Of a DNA stretch of 36,445 nucleotides, positions 26,576 through 34,352 are shown piece by piece. This stretch comes from an uncultured Granulosicoccaceae bacterium (lineage in GTDB: Bacteria; Pseudomonadota; Gammaproteobacteria; Granulosicoccales; Granulosicoccaceae). The stretch lies in the NCBI GenBank assembly GCA_938035945.1, contig CALHOU010000175.1, positions 1 to 36,445 on the forward strand. Reading direction: 5' to 3'. Each line of letters starts with the position of its first letter. Position 1 is the stretch's first letter. The position numbers and the translations under genes are program-made. The notes below the pieces were generated by a model. That model was given only the letters and a program-made list of their open reading frames with translations, searched no databases and was not told the origin of the DNA.

Positions 26576-26959
26576 ATGCCTGCATGGTCCGAATACAAGC
26601 AAGCCGCACAAGAGCGCGGTTCCCTTGCCTTAGAGCTGTATGCTGTGGTTAGCACCCCGGCCAAATCCCCCGAGGCGCTAAAAGAGAATTTGCCTGCGCA
26701 CTTGGCCTATCAAGCGGAACAAGAACAACAAGGTCGCCTGGTGATGGCCGGTCCTCTATCAGATCTTTCGGGTGAGCTTATGGAAGGAGTTGGTATGATT
26801 GTGTACCGCGCTGAATCACTGGAAGCAGCAACAGCCTTGGCCGAAGGCGACCCAATGCACAAGACCGGTACTCGCACATTCACCATCCGTCGTTGGTTGG
26901 TCAATGAAGGCAGTTTTCAACTAGACATAAAGTTATCCGCCCAGAGTATTCGTCTTTAA
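26576..26959 (+). CDS. YciI-like domain protein
   Basis: This is a small 127-residue cytoplasmic protein. The core VVSTPAKSPEALKENLPAHL through YQAEQEQQGRLVMAGPLSD and LAEGDPMHKTGTRTFTIRRW follows the YciI/muconolactone-isomerase-like ferredoxin fold, with the conserved His near residue 42 and Asp near 101. A strong GGAGAGG lies five bases before the ATG. It is the first of two plus-strand genes divergent from the FAA-hydrolase block; the sulfatase follows 51 bases on. YciI-like proteins appear in several aromatic pathways as lactone or dehalogenase-type enzymes, but the function here is not known. Confidence 0.75.
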   Translation: MPAWSEYKQAAQERGSLALELYAVVSTPAKSPEALKENLPAHLAYQAEQEQQGRLVMAGPLSDLSGELMEGVGMIVYRAESLEAATALAEGDPMHKTGTRTFTIRRWLVNEGSFQLDIKLSAQSIRL

Positions 26960-27010
26960 TACTCAACAACAAGTAAATACTCGAAAAAAATATCCAACCA
27001 CAAGCAAACG

Positions 27011-28573
27011 ATGAGCAAGCAACCAAACTTTTTATACATTATGACCGATCAGCATCGCGCGGATTGGCTTAGTTGCTACGGGCATCCAGTGGTAAGAACA
27101 CCCAACATCGATCAGCTAGCCAACACCGGCACGCGTTTCGATCAGTTCTTTGTTGCAACGCCTGTATGCATGCCTAACCGCGCAAGTTTTATGACGGGTC
27201 GTTATCCCAGCGTGCATGGTTTGCGCTATAACGGTTGCTTATTACCCGAAAACGCAAACACCTTTGTTGATGTGTTGCGAGCAGGTGGTTATAAAACAGC
27301 GAGTATTGGTAAAAGCCACTTGCAACCAATGACTGACATAGCACCTGTAGGCACTGAAGCCGAAAAAACAGGTCCGATCAAAGAGGCCTGGAAATCAGAT
27401 GTTGGGCGATACGACCATGAGCAACCTGCGCAGTACACCGGTGATAAGGCTTACCAGTTTCCATCACCCTACTACGGTTTTGATCATGTTGACATGGTGA
27501 CAGGCCACGGTGATAAAGCAGGTGGTCATTATCGACAATGGTTTCGACAAAAACATGATAATTGGCAAACGCTGATCGACCCAGACAACCAGATAGATCA
27601 CAATTACAGTTGTCCTCAAGCTTACCGGACGCCTATACCCGAAGACAGTTATCCCACAGCGTTTATACGTGATCGCGCGAAAGACTATATTGAAAACAGC
27701 AAAAACTCATCTGACCCGTTTTATGCATTTGTGTCTTTCCCAGATCCACATCATCCGTTTAATCCACCAGGCAAGTATTGGGATATGTATAGCCCGGATG
27801 ATTTCGATGTTAGCATTCATTACAGCGATCACAAGAATCCCCCGCCGCCTTTGATAAACGCAAAAAAAGATTTTGATTCAGGTGCTGGGCAATTGATTCC
27901 GCAAATTAGTTTTATGGCCAGTGATGAACACATTCGCGAAGCGATGGCACTAACTGCTGGCATGATCACCATGATCGACGATGCAATCGGCGAGATCATT
28001 GAAACCTTAAAAGCCACTGGGCAATACGACAATACCGTTATTATTTTTAATTCCGACCACGGTGACTTTCTTGGTGACTATAACTTGCTGTTAAAAGGCG
28101 CTTGGCCAAAAGAAAGTATTACTCGGGTGCCGATGATCTGGTCTGACCCACTACAGCGACAAGCGCATGTGGCTGATACTTTAGCCTCTACCGTTGATAT
28201 AGCACCGAGCATTTTAGAGCGGGCGGGTATTTTGCCCTACTTTGGTATGCAAGGTAAGAGCTTTATACCTTCTACCCAAGGCAAGCAAGGCCCTCGAGAT
28301 TCACTACTGATTGAATTCAACGACGGTGGTAAGCGCATGGGCTTTGACCCACCGGCACGGGTGCGCGTATTAGTTACCAACGACTGGCACTTAGCCCTAT
28401 ACAAAGATGAAGACTGGGGCGAGCTGTATAACCGACGCGAAGACCCAAATCAATTGAACAATCTGTGGGAAGACGAAGCCTATGCCGCACAAAAGGCTGA
28501 GCTGATGATTGCCTTATCCCACCACTTGATTGCGCAAATGGATGAAAGTCCGCGCTCAACGTTATTAGCATAA
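27011..28573 (+). CDS. Formylglycine-dependent sulfatase (second)
   Basis: This is a 520-residue sulfatase-fold hydrolase. It starts MSKQPNFLYIMTDQHRADWL, with metal-binding D13 and nearby Q14, and has no signal peptide. The activation motif is CMPNRASFMTGRYPS, with C53 as the formylglycine site and R57 as its partner. FNSDHGDFLGDY gives the second metal pair. It differs from the first sulfatase in this window in having CxPNR, not CxPSR, and an inserted region between about 105 and 190. It is divergent from the FAA-hydrolase block and convergent with dddP (48 bases apart). A relative acting on phosphate or phosphonate esters cannot be excluded. Confidence 0.87.
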   Translation: MSKQPNFLYIMTDQHRADWLSCYGHPVVRTPNIDQLANTGTRFDQFFVATPVCMPNRASFMTGRYPSVHGLRYNGCLLPENANTFVDVLRAGGYKTASIGKSHLQPMTDIAPVGTEAEKTGPIKEAWKSDVGRYDHEQPAQYTGDKAYQFPSPYYGFDHVDMVTGHGDKAGGHYRQWFRQKHDNWQTLIDPDNQIDHNYSCPQAYRTPIPEDSYPTAFIRDRAKDYIENSKNSSDPFYAFVSFPDPHHPFNPPGKYWDMYSPDDFDVSIHYSDHKNPPPPLINAKKDFDSGAGQLIPQISFMASDEHIREAMALTAGMITMIDDAIGEIIETLKATGQYDNTVIIFNSDHGDFLGDYNLLLKGAWPKESITRVPMIWSDPLQRQAHVADTLASTVDIAPSILERAGILPYFGMQGKSFIPSTQGKQGPRDSLLIEFNDGGKRMGFDPPARVRVLVTNDWHLALYKDEDWGELYNRREDPNQLNNLWEDEAYAAQKAELMIALSHHLIAQMDESPRSTLLA

Positions 28574-28620
28574 TCAAACTGATGCAAACAAAAGGACCTT
28601 CAATCGGCAAGGCGAAACGA

Positions 28621-29979
28621 CTACACCATGCCCATTAAGCGCTCATCGAACGGATAGGTGGTTAGATTTTCATAACCGCCTTCTGTTACCAGCACTTGAT
28701 CTTCAAGCTTTATTGAAAAATTCCCACCTTCCGGACTTACTAACGCTTCAACACACAACACCATCCCAGCTTCAAGCTCGTAGTCGAATGCGCCCTCTAC
28801 CATTTTGTCTGGATAAGCAACCAGTGGCCATTCATCGCACAAACCAACACCGTGCATTAAACAACCATACTTGCCCTTCTGATACTCAGGCTTGAGTGTG
28901 TGCGAATTGCGCGATAGATCTTGAATATTGACACCGGGCTTTAGCATGTCCATGTTTTGCATGATGTGCTCATGCCCATGTTGCATGGCAGCGACCATAT
29001 CCGCAGGCGGTGTTTGATCACCCACCCACCAACTACGACTGATATCCACACAAATACCGTAGCTACCAACAAGATCAGTATCAAAACTCACGATCTCATT
29101 GTTTTGAATAATACGTGGCCCACATTCTTGAAACCAAGGATTCGTGCGCGGACCTGAGGCCAGCAATCGGGTTTCAATCCACTCGCCACCACGCTTAATA
29201 TTTTCCGCATGTAATACGGACCAAACATCATCTTCAGAAGTCGGCTGAGTTGGAATACTCGAGCGCGCGTAGTTTTCCATTTTTTGCACTGCTGTTTCGC
29301 ATGCATGCGATGCACAACGCATGGCCAGAATCTCGTCTGGCCCTTTTATCGAGCGACTTTTCTCAGTGACTTCTTCACCATCACAAATTTCAAATCCTTG
29401 TGCCTCAAGAGCTCGCAGCCCATGCAGCATAATTTTATCTACCGCTAAGCGTTTGTTGTTTCCGCCATGCTCTTCGATTAAAACACGTACCTCGTTAGAA
29501 AAAACATCGGCTGCCACATCAACCTTGTCGCCACGATCAAAATAAAACAGATCTGCACCAGATCGTTGTTCTTTCACCAAAGGATTGAACGTTGATAGAA
29601 ATGGTGAGTTTTTATAATCCCAAATCACCATGTAACCATCGGCACAAACTAACACTGCACGAAATGGATTATGCGTGTTCCACAACTGCATGTTAGTACT
29701 ATCCGTTGCGTACCGAATATTTAATGGATCGAAAACCAGCAAACCACCGTAGCCTCGACCAACAATATGTTGGGTTAAACGTTGCCAACGAAATTCACGC
29801 ATAGCGACAAGATTCGGTAGCACCAAACCAGCCTCCGACCATTCAGAAAATGCCAACTGCGTTGGACCAATTTCAATTCTATCGCCATCATTAGGAGAGC
29901 CATCGCCAAGTATCGGCCCTTGCGTGGGATCGATCTTGCGTAGATCGCTGTAATGGTCGCTTGATAATGGACTGCTCAT
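28621..29979 (-). CDS. dddP: DMSP lyase DddP
   Basis: This 452-residue M24-fold enzyme cleaves dimethylsulfoniopropionate to dimethyl sulfide, acrylate and H+ in the cytoplasm. Long stretches agree with DddP of roseobacters as I recall it, including PNDGDRIEIGPTQLAFSEW, ATDSTNMQLWNTHNPFRAVL and HGVGLCDEWPLVAYPD. Six metal-binding residues are intact: D300, D302 (SFDTDLVGSYG), D312, H376, E411 and E426. Each is exactly five more than the numbers published for Ruegeria lacuscaerulensis DddP (D295, D297, D307, H371, E406, E421). ATG 29979 is chosen: GGAGAAG lies just upstream and the length fits the family (about 447). An 85-codon upstream extension has no family match. It is convergent with the sulfatase and divergent from an enoyl-CoA hydratase. 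Confidence 0.97.
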   Translation of the reverse strand: MSSPLSSDHYSDLRKIDPTQGPILGDGSPNDGDRIEIGPTQLAFSEWSEAGLVLPNLVAMREFRWQRLTQHIVGRGYGGLLVFDPLNIRYATDSTNMQLWNTHNPFRAVLVCADGYMVIWDYKNSPFLSTFNPLVKEQRSGADLFYFDRGDKVDVAADVFSNEVRVLIEEHGGNNKRLAVDKIMLHGLRALEAQGFEICDGEEVTEKSRSIKGPDEILAMRCASHACETAVQKMENYARSSIPTQPTSEDDVWSVLHAENIKRGGEWIETRLLASGPRTNPWFQECGPRIIQNNEIVSFDTDLVGSYGICVDISRSWWVGDQTPPADMVAAMQHGHEHIMQNMDMLKPGVNIQDLSRNSHTLKPEYQKGKYGCLMHGVGLCDEWPLVAYPDKMVEGAFDYELEAGMVLCVEALVSPEGGNFSIKLEDQVLVTEGGYENLTTYPFDERLMGMV

Positions 29980-30009
29980 TGAGCTTCTCCGCCGCACAGG
30001 TATTGCTCG

Positions 30010-30038
30010 ATTGTAGCCCTCACATAGGGATATCGAAA
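30010..30038 (-). promoter_or_regulatory. Predicted sigma-70-type promoter of dddP
   Basis: On the minus strand TTTCGA (30038-30033) and TACAAT (30015-30010) are separated by 17 bases. The -10 box matches consensus at five of six positions, the -35 at three, so the promoter would be weak without help. Transcription would begin near 30003, leaving a leader of about 24 bases that contains the GGAGAAG ribosome-binding site. Confidence 0.45.
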
Positions 30039-30067
30039 GACCTAATTCTGCATCGTTAATGCATATC

Positions 30068-30087
30068 TGCGACAAATCCGTGTCGCA
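30068..30087. promoter_or_regulatory. Perfect dyad upstream of dddP
   Basis: TGCGACA-AATCCG-TGTCGCA is a perfect 7+6+7 inverted repeat. Its centre is about 74 bases upstream of the predicted dddP start of transcription, near the usual recognition position of LysR-type activators. It also lies about 100 bases before the divergent enoyl-CoA hydratase gene, so it could serve both. No regulator gene adjoins, so the factor would come from elsewhere (inference). Confidence 0.45.
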
Positions 30088-30186
30088 ATACGCTCTGGCA
30101 TTAATTGCATTCGGCACATAAAGGTATAGAATTTCGACTAGACGGCTCGCTGCCCTAACACGTTCGCAAACTGACAGATAAATCGC

Positions 30187-30981
30187 ATGATGAAATCCAC
30201 GGACACAGTCAAGATTGAAATAACGGGGCAGCATGTTCTGACGGTTACCTTAAACAGGCCTGAGGCAGCCAATGCGTTCAACACACAAATGGCGCAAGAC
30301 CTAACGAACATATTTGAATCTTTAGCGTTAAGCACCTTCGATATTCGCTCCGTGATATTAACTGGCGCTGGTGACAAGGCCTTTTGTGCCGGTGGTGACT
30401 TAAAAGAGCGCAATGGCATGAGTGATGAACAATGGCAAGCGCAGCATCTAATTTATGAACGCATGGTACGTGCAATCATTGGCTGCCCTGTTCCAGTTAT
30501 TGGTGCCATAAACGGCGCCGCCTATGGGGGTGGATGCGAAATCGTTGCAGCTCTAGATTTTATTTACGTTGCTGATACTGCGCGCTTTGCTCAAACCGAG
30601 GTCAAGCTTGGCATTATTCCCGGAGCCGGTGGTACGCAAACGCTCGCTAGAAGCATTGGCGAGAAACGCGCCAAGGAATTAATATTGACCGGCAAAGTTT
30701 TCAACGCGCAACAAGCACTTGACTGGGGACTAGCGAACGCACTATACCCAGCCGATAAACTCATGGAAGAAACCTTACAGGTTGCAACATCGATTGCGGA
30801 CAATGCACCGATAGCCGTACGTCAAGCCAAACAGTCAATCCACAAGGGACTACAGATGAGTTTAAGCGATGGACTCGCTTTTGAAATTGAAGCTTATAAC
30901 CGATGTGTGCCAACCGTTGACAGACGTGAAGGTGTGCAGGCTTTCAACGAAAAGCGAAAACCACGTTTTACCGGCCAATAA
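30187..30981 (+). CDS. Enoyl-CoA hydratase/isomerase family protein
   Basis: This 264-residue crotonase-fold enzyme should hydrate a trans-2-enoyl-CoA (or a related reaction) in the cytoplasm. The oxyanion-hole segments are FCAGGDLKE (about 67-74) and GAAYGGGCEI (about 110-119). Both catalytic acids of hydratases are present, E118 and E138 (TEVKLGIIPGAGGTQ), which speaks for a hydratase over an isomerase. Two ATGs lie in tandem at 30187 and 30190. The gene is divergent from dddP and followed 46 bases later by a PhyH-type gene. Hydration of acryloyl-CoA made from DMSP-derived acrylate is a plausible role, but leucine or fatty acid degradation is equally consistent with the sequence. Confidence 0.9.
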   Translation: MMKSTDTVKIEITGQHVLTVTLNRPEAANAFNTQMAQDLTNIFESLALSTFDIRSVILTGAGDKAFCAGGDLKERNGMSDEQWQAQHLIYERMVRAIIGCPVPVIGAINGAAYGGGCEIVAALDFIYVADTARFAQTEVKLGIIPGAGGTQTLARSIGEKRAKELILTGKVFNAQQALDWGLANALYPADKLMEETLQVATSIADNAPIAVRQAKQSIHKGLQMSLSDGLAFEIEAYNRCVPTVDRREGVQAFNEKRKPRFTGQ

Positions 30982-31027
30982 GCATTCCAGTGTTTTAAAT
31001 GCAATATTCGATTAGGATTCTTCTAGT

Positions 31028-31816
31028 ATGACCACACAAGTCACTGAACAATACAACGAAGATGGCTATGTCTCAGGCATACGCATAGTGGACGAAGAAC
31101 TTGCCAAGCAACATAGAGGCAAGCTTGAAGCTATTGAATCCGAACAAGGTAGTTTGCATTACCTAACCAAAATACACACGCTACTTCCATCGCCTTTTGA
31201 ACTTGCTACCCTGCCTCAAGCGCTAGACATTGTTGAACAATTAATAGGCCCTGACATACTCCTGTTCAACGTCACGTATATTATTAAAGAACCACACACA
31301 AAGTCGCACGTGAGCTGGCATCAAGACTTAACCTACTGGGGTTTGAGTGACGATGATCAAGTAACCATGTGGCTCGCACTATCTGATGCAAATGAACAAA
31401 GTGGTTGCATGAAGATGATTCCTGCGAGTCACACGCAAGGGCGGGTAGAACATCAACCAACCGACGATAAAAACAATGTTCTGTTGCAAGGACAAACCGT
31501 TGCAGGCCTGGGCGAAGACGATGGTGTGCTATGCCCATTACAACCCGGCGAAGCTTCATTTCATCACGGCTGGACCTTGCATGCGTCCATGCCCAACAAC
31601 AGCGACGATCGTCGCATCGGATTGAACGTTCAATATATCGCACCCCATGTTCGACAAACAAAGCACGACATGGACACCGCTATATTGGTTCGGGGAGAAG
31701 ACCGGTTTAAGCATTTCGGAGCAGACGTTCCTGCGGTTGCGGACTTCGCGGCTGAGGCGGTTGCACGTCACGCGGCTGTGCAGAAGCTTTATCAGGAGAC
31801 TGCTGGCACGTCCTAG
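31028..31816 (+). CDS. Phytanoyl-CoA dioxygenase (PhyH) family protein
   Basis: This 262-residue protein belongs to the Fe(II)/2-oxoglutarate-dependent oxygenases. The facial triad is H98-x-D100 (SWHQDLTYWGL) with a distal H185 (GWTLHASMPN), and R195 or R196 (DDRRIGLNVQY) should bind 2-oxoglutarate. GCMKMIPASHTQGR is the typical loop after the central strands. It would hydroxylate a small or CoA-linked substrate. It lies downstream of the enoyl-CoA hydratase in the same direction and is probably co-transcribed. Ectoine hydroxylase EctD and many natural-product oxygenases are in the same family, but the EctD signature is not evident, and the substrate is unknown. Confidence 0.87.
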   Translation: MTTQVTEQYNEDGYVSGIRIVDEELAKQHRGKLEAIESEQGSLHYLTKIHTLLPSPFELATLPQALDIVEQLIGPDILLFNVTYIIKEPHTKSHVSWHQDLTYWGLSDDDQVTMWLALSDANEQSGCMKMIPASHTQGRVEHQPTDDKNNVLLQGQTVAGLGEDDGVLCPLQPGEASFHHGWTLHASMPNNSDDRRIGLNVQYIAPHVRQTKHDMDTAILVRGEDRFKHFGADVPAVADFAAEAVARHAAVQKLYQETAGTS

Positions 31817-31940
31817 CACTCAACTGACACAGGAATACCAACATTTTTGCGACTCAGTCACCGTTCTGGTTGAGGGCCACTCAATATCACGGTTGCCAGC
31901 GACGATACGGGGGATAGCGATTAAAGGATGTTGTAAACCC

Positions 31941-32240
31941 ATGTCAGCACACAGCAGAGCGCAGGATAACTCGGGCGGTGGAATCTCAGGATTCTTCTGG
32001 AACCTGGTTGGTGGTTCCCTGGTATCGGCCATGATGGCAGGCGTTATCTATGTGCTTGTAGCGATGATGGCGTCATTCTTAAATCAAGACTCCAGCTACT
32101 GGGAATTGGTATACCTGCAACGCTATTTTATTACCGTGCTGATTGTGTATTTGGTTATGCCAGCAGTGCTTGCCAATATCATTATGTTTATCTTCGGTAA
32201 AAAATCCACGGCAAGTGGCACCAAACCCAGGCGCAAGTAA
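31941..32240 (+). CDS. Small two-helix membrane protein, function unknown
   Basis: This 99-residue protein is not recognised. It starts MSAHSRAQDNSGGG with AAAGGATG about ten bases before the ATG. Two hydrophobic helices follow, at about 18-45 (rich in Val, Ala and Met) and 64-88, with a short acidic and aromatic stretch between, and a basic tail KKSTASGTKPRRK. The basic tail suggests the C-terminus faces the cytoplasm, so both ends may be inside. A longer frame opens upstream within the PhyH gene but is only its shadow. It lies 124 bases after the PhyH gene and ends four bases from the convergent lipoprotein gene. Confidence 0.6.
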   Translation: MSAHSRAQDNSGGGISGFFWNLVGGSLVSAMMAGVIYVLVAMMASFLNQDSSYWELVYLQRYFITVLIVYLVMPAVLANIIMFIFGKKSTASGTKPRRK

Positions 32241-32244
32241 TAAG

Positions 32245-33336
32245 TTAGCGCATGAGCATGGCGCGACCCATCATGCTCGGGTTTTGCCAAGTGTAATCAT
32301 TGTCAGCATTGCTGCCCTGCGGGTGGGCCCATGCCCATTTGCGATCACGTGAACCACCATTATCATCATCGTTAAATTGAAATTCAATACCGAACAGCGA
32401 TCCCATCTGAATATTCAGTTCCGATAATTTAATTCGGAATTCATAAATATCCTTTCGCCCGCGTTCCATCGTGGAACTAAACGGTCCACGCTGAGGCCCA
32501 GCTATAAAACTTAGATCGGATGGCAATGTAGCCGAGGTATCGGACTGGCGAATCATCGCGTTCGAGTTACTACTAGAGTTATTCACACCCAGCGTTGATT
32601 GAAGGTTGACTGTAAAATGAAAGTCATCAACAGCATCGTACTGGTCGAGTTGGCTATTATTGCCATCAAAGAACAATTCAATACTATCGTCTTTCCATGG
32701 TTTTCTTAGTTCATCGGTATCTTGCCAGTGATTACCGGCATCGTCGATAACAATGAGTAAATACAGATACTCGCCGTCATGCATCGCGGCCCAGTGATGG
32801 GCTTCAGCACCGTCAAAGCTACCGTCAACCTGGAACATAAGCTGGTCGATCGACAAAGGCTCACCTCTATCATTGGTCTGCACAGCAGCTCGCCATTCAC
32901 CAGCTAATTGCTCTGTGTCGTCCAAATAGTTCACAAGCTTCCCATCAATGTTTGGCGCATCAGATGTAGAAACTCGAGGTATTCGCACCAAGCCTGTGGC
33001 GGCAATATCAACGGGTGCGATAACCGCTTCGGTGACTGGCGCCTCGACAGATGCTTGCTGAATATCGCCATCAAGAGGCGTTGGAACCGCCGGTGTGACC
33101 ACGGTGATCACGCCTACTGATGTTTGATTTGGTACTTGGGTTAACGGTTGTGCAGGCACTACAGGCTGCTGAGGCAGCTCAGCATCGTTGCCAAGTTCTG
33201 CAACCATAACAGCTGCCTCCGATTCACTTGACGAAGGCAGCATCAGTTCAGGGCCCTCTCCAAACGTGCAAGCCACTCCAGAGAGCAATGGCAAGAGCAG
33301 AACGGTCGTTTTTATTGAGATGTTTTGTACAGTCAT
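32245..33336 (-). CDS. Probable lipoprotein with C-terminal CBM9-like domain
   Basis: This is a 363-residue exported protein. An N-terminal signal ends in LLSGVAC, so C23 is a plausible lipid-anchoring site, though position -3 is Gly and not the usual Leu. Residues about 28-118 are a low-complexity linker rich in Pro, Val, Thr and Gln. The C-terminal domain (about 126-363) has the sequence of a family 9 carbohydrate-binding module: APNIDGKLVNYLDD, then DGEYLYLLIVIDDAG, DDSIELFFDGNN and EFRIKLSELN. That module binds sugar ends or, in many bacterial proteins, serves as an extracellular recognition fold. Role and ligand are unknown. It is divergent from the DMT permease. Confidence 0.8.
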   Translation of the reverse strand: MTVQNISIKTTVLLLPLLSGVACTFGEGPELMLPSSSESEAAVMVAELGNDAELPQQPVVPAQPLTQVPNQTSVGVITVVTPAVPTPLDGDIQQASVEAPVTEAVIAPVDIAATGLVRIPRVSTSDAPNIDGKLVNYLDDTEQLAGEWRAAVQTNDRGEPLSIDQLMFQVDGSFDGAEAHHWAAMHDGEYLYLLIVIDDAGNHWQDTDELRKPWKDDSIELFFDGNNSQLDQYDAVDDFHFTVNLQSTLGVNNSSSNSNAMIRQSDTSATLPSDLSFIAGPQRGPFSSTMERGRKDIYEFRIKLSELNIQMGSLFGIEFQFNDDDNGGSRDRKWAWAHPQGSNADNDYTWQNPSMMGRAMLMR

Positions 33337-33344
33337 AGTCCGTT

Positions 33345-33360
33345 AAATACGAAAGTATTT
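33345..33360. other. Short hairpin just upstream of the lipoprotein gene
   Basis: AAATAC-GAAA-GTATTT is a perfect 6-base stem with a GAAA-type loop, ending nine bases before the lipoprotein start codon on the minus strand. Placed here it could influence ribosome access or be an operator. It is AT-rich, so weak. Confidence 0.35.
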
Positions 33361-33399
33361 GGTTCTAAACAGTTTCAAACCAATTGCTTCATAGCGGTG

Positions 33400-33428
33400 T
33401 AAACATGTGTGTCCACCTGTTATACAAT
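33400..33428 (+). promoter_or_regulatory. Predicted sigma-70-type promoter of the second DMT permease
   Basis: TAAACA (33400-33405) and TACAAT (33423-33428) are 17 bases apart, matching consensus at four and five of six positions. Transcription would begin near 33435, about 25 bases before the ATG at 33461. Confidence 0.45.
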
Positions 33429-33460
33429 ATGAACTTCTGTGAATATCGAATCCCCATAAA

Positions 33461-34351
33461 ATGACAGCTGTCGCACCCAGAGCCATTGGTCTCGTTTGTG
33501 TTAGTGCAGTACTTTGGGGATTGTATTGGATGCCTGTTCGCGCACTGGAAGACGTAGGGCTATCGGCTGTCTCCATTTCTCTGTTCCTGGGCATAACCGG
33601 ATTGCTTGCATCTGTGCCGTTCTTGTTCATCGGCACGATTGGAAAAATTGGCTGGCGACATGTGTTGGGCGCACTCGGCATTGGCAGTGCTTTTGCCCTT
33701 TATGGCATCGCTTTGACTTACACAGAAATTGTTAGGGTGGTGCTGTTGTTTTATCTTGCGCCAGCGTGGAGCACGATAATCGAATGCGTATTCTTTCGAC
33801 GCAGGCTCAGCATCAACAGTGTGCTCGGTTTACTGTTTTCGTTTCTGGGTATTGTGGTGATTTTTCGCGGCGAGCTGCCTATCGCCGGTCTCGGTGCATT
33901 GGGTGATTGGTTAGCATTGTTTGCAGGGCTCAGCTGGTCGGTCGGGTCAGCGCTCATGTTTTCCTCCCAAAAGATCAGTGTTCCAGCGATGACCACCGCC
34001 AGTTTCCTCGGCGCCATCGTGATCGCGGGTTCGGCCATGATGCTTGGCGGAGGAATAAATGCAGGCGATCTTGTGCTGCTGCAAAACCGTTGGCCGATGT
34101 TTTTATTGGCCGCAAGCCTACTCGGGTTGTTCTATTTGGTGCCCGTTTCCGCAATTACACTTTGGGGCGCCACCCAAATACCGCCAGCAATGATGAGTTT
34201 TTTACTCACCTTAGAAGTGATCGCAGCAGTCGCATCGAGTGCTTTGCTACTTGGGGAGCGCTTTGGTTGGATAGAAATAATTGGCACCACGCTGATTATC
34301 GCGGCTGCATTAAGCGAAGTCGTTCGGGTCGATAAACTCAAAAGCGTGTGA
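33461..34351 (+). CDS. DMT-superfamily (EamA) permease (second)
   Basis: This 296-residue inner-membrane protein has ten predicted helices in two EamA repeats (about 8-135 and 148-288). SAVLWGLYWMPVRALEDVG is a typical first helix, EIVRVVLLFYLAPAWSTIIE the helix 4-5 region, and GLFYLVPVSAITLWGATQIP the corresponding part of repeat two. It ends with a short charged tail. It is not closely similar to the DMT permease at 5741. A promoter with correct spacing lies upstream. It converges with the sterol-desaturase-family gene one base away. The cargo is unknown. Confidence 0.86.
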   Translation: MTAVAPRAIGLVCVSAVLWGLYWMPVRALEDVGLSAVSISLFLGITGLLASVPFLFIGTIGKIGWRHVLGALGIGSAFALYGIALTYTEIVRVVLLFYLAPAWSTIIECVFFRRRLSINSVLGLLFSFLGIVVIFRGELPIAGLGALGDWLALFAGLSWSVGSALMFSSQKISVPAMTTASFLGAIVIAGSAMMLGGGINAGDLVLLQNRWPMFLLAASLLGLFYLVPVSAITLWGATQIPPAMMSFLLTLEVIAAVASSALLLGERFGWIEIIGTTLIIAAALSEVVRVDKLKSV

Positions 34352-34352
34352 G

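Noticed and set aside
29980..30234. N-terminal extension of the dddP frame by 85 codons
   Set aside because: It has no resemblance to DddP, overlaps the divergent enoyl-CoA hydratase start, and the ATG at 29979 has a good ribosome-binding site and gives the expected length.
31647..31940. Upstream extension of the small membrane protein into the PhyH gene
   Set aside because: The segment lies in another frame of the well-supported PhyH gene and reads as an Arg/Ser/Leu-rich shadow translation.
33907..34335. A 142-codon open frame overlapping the second DMT permease
   Set aside because: Same strand but a different frame; the translation is His/Arg/Cys-rich with no recognisable domain, whereas the permease frame is clear.
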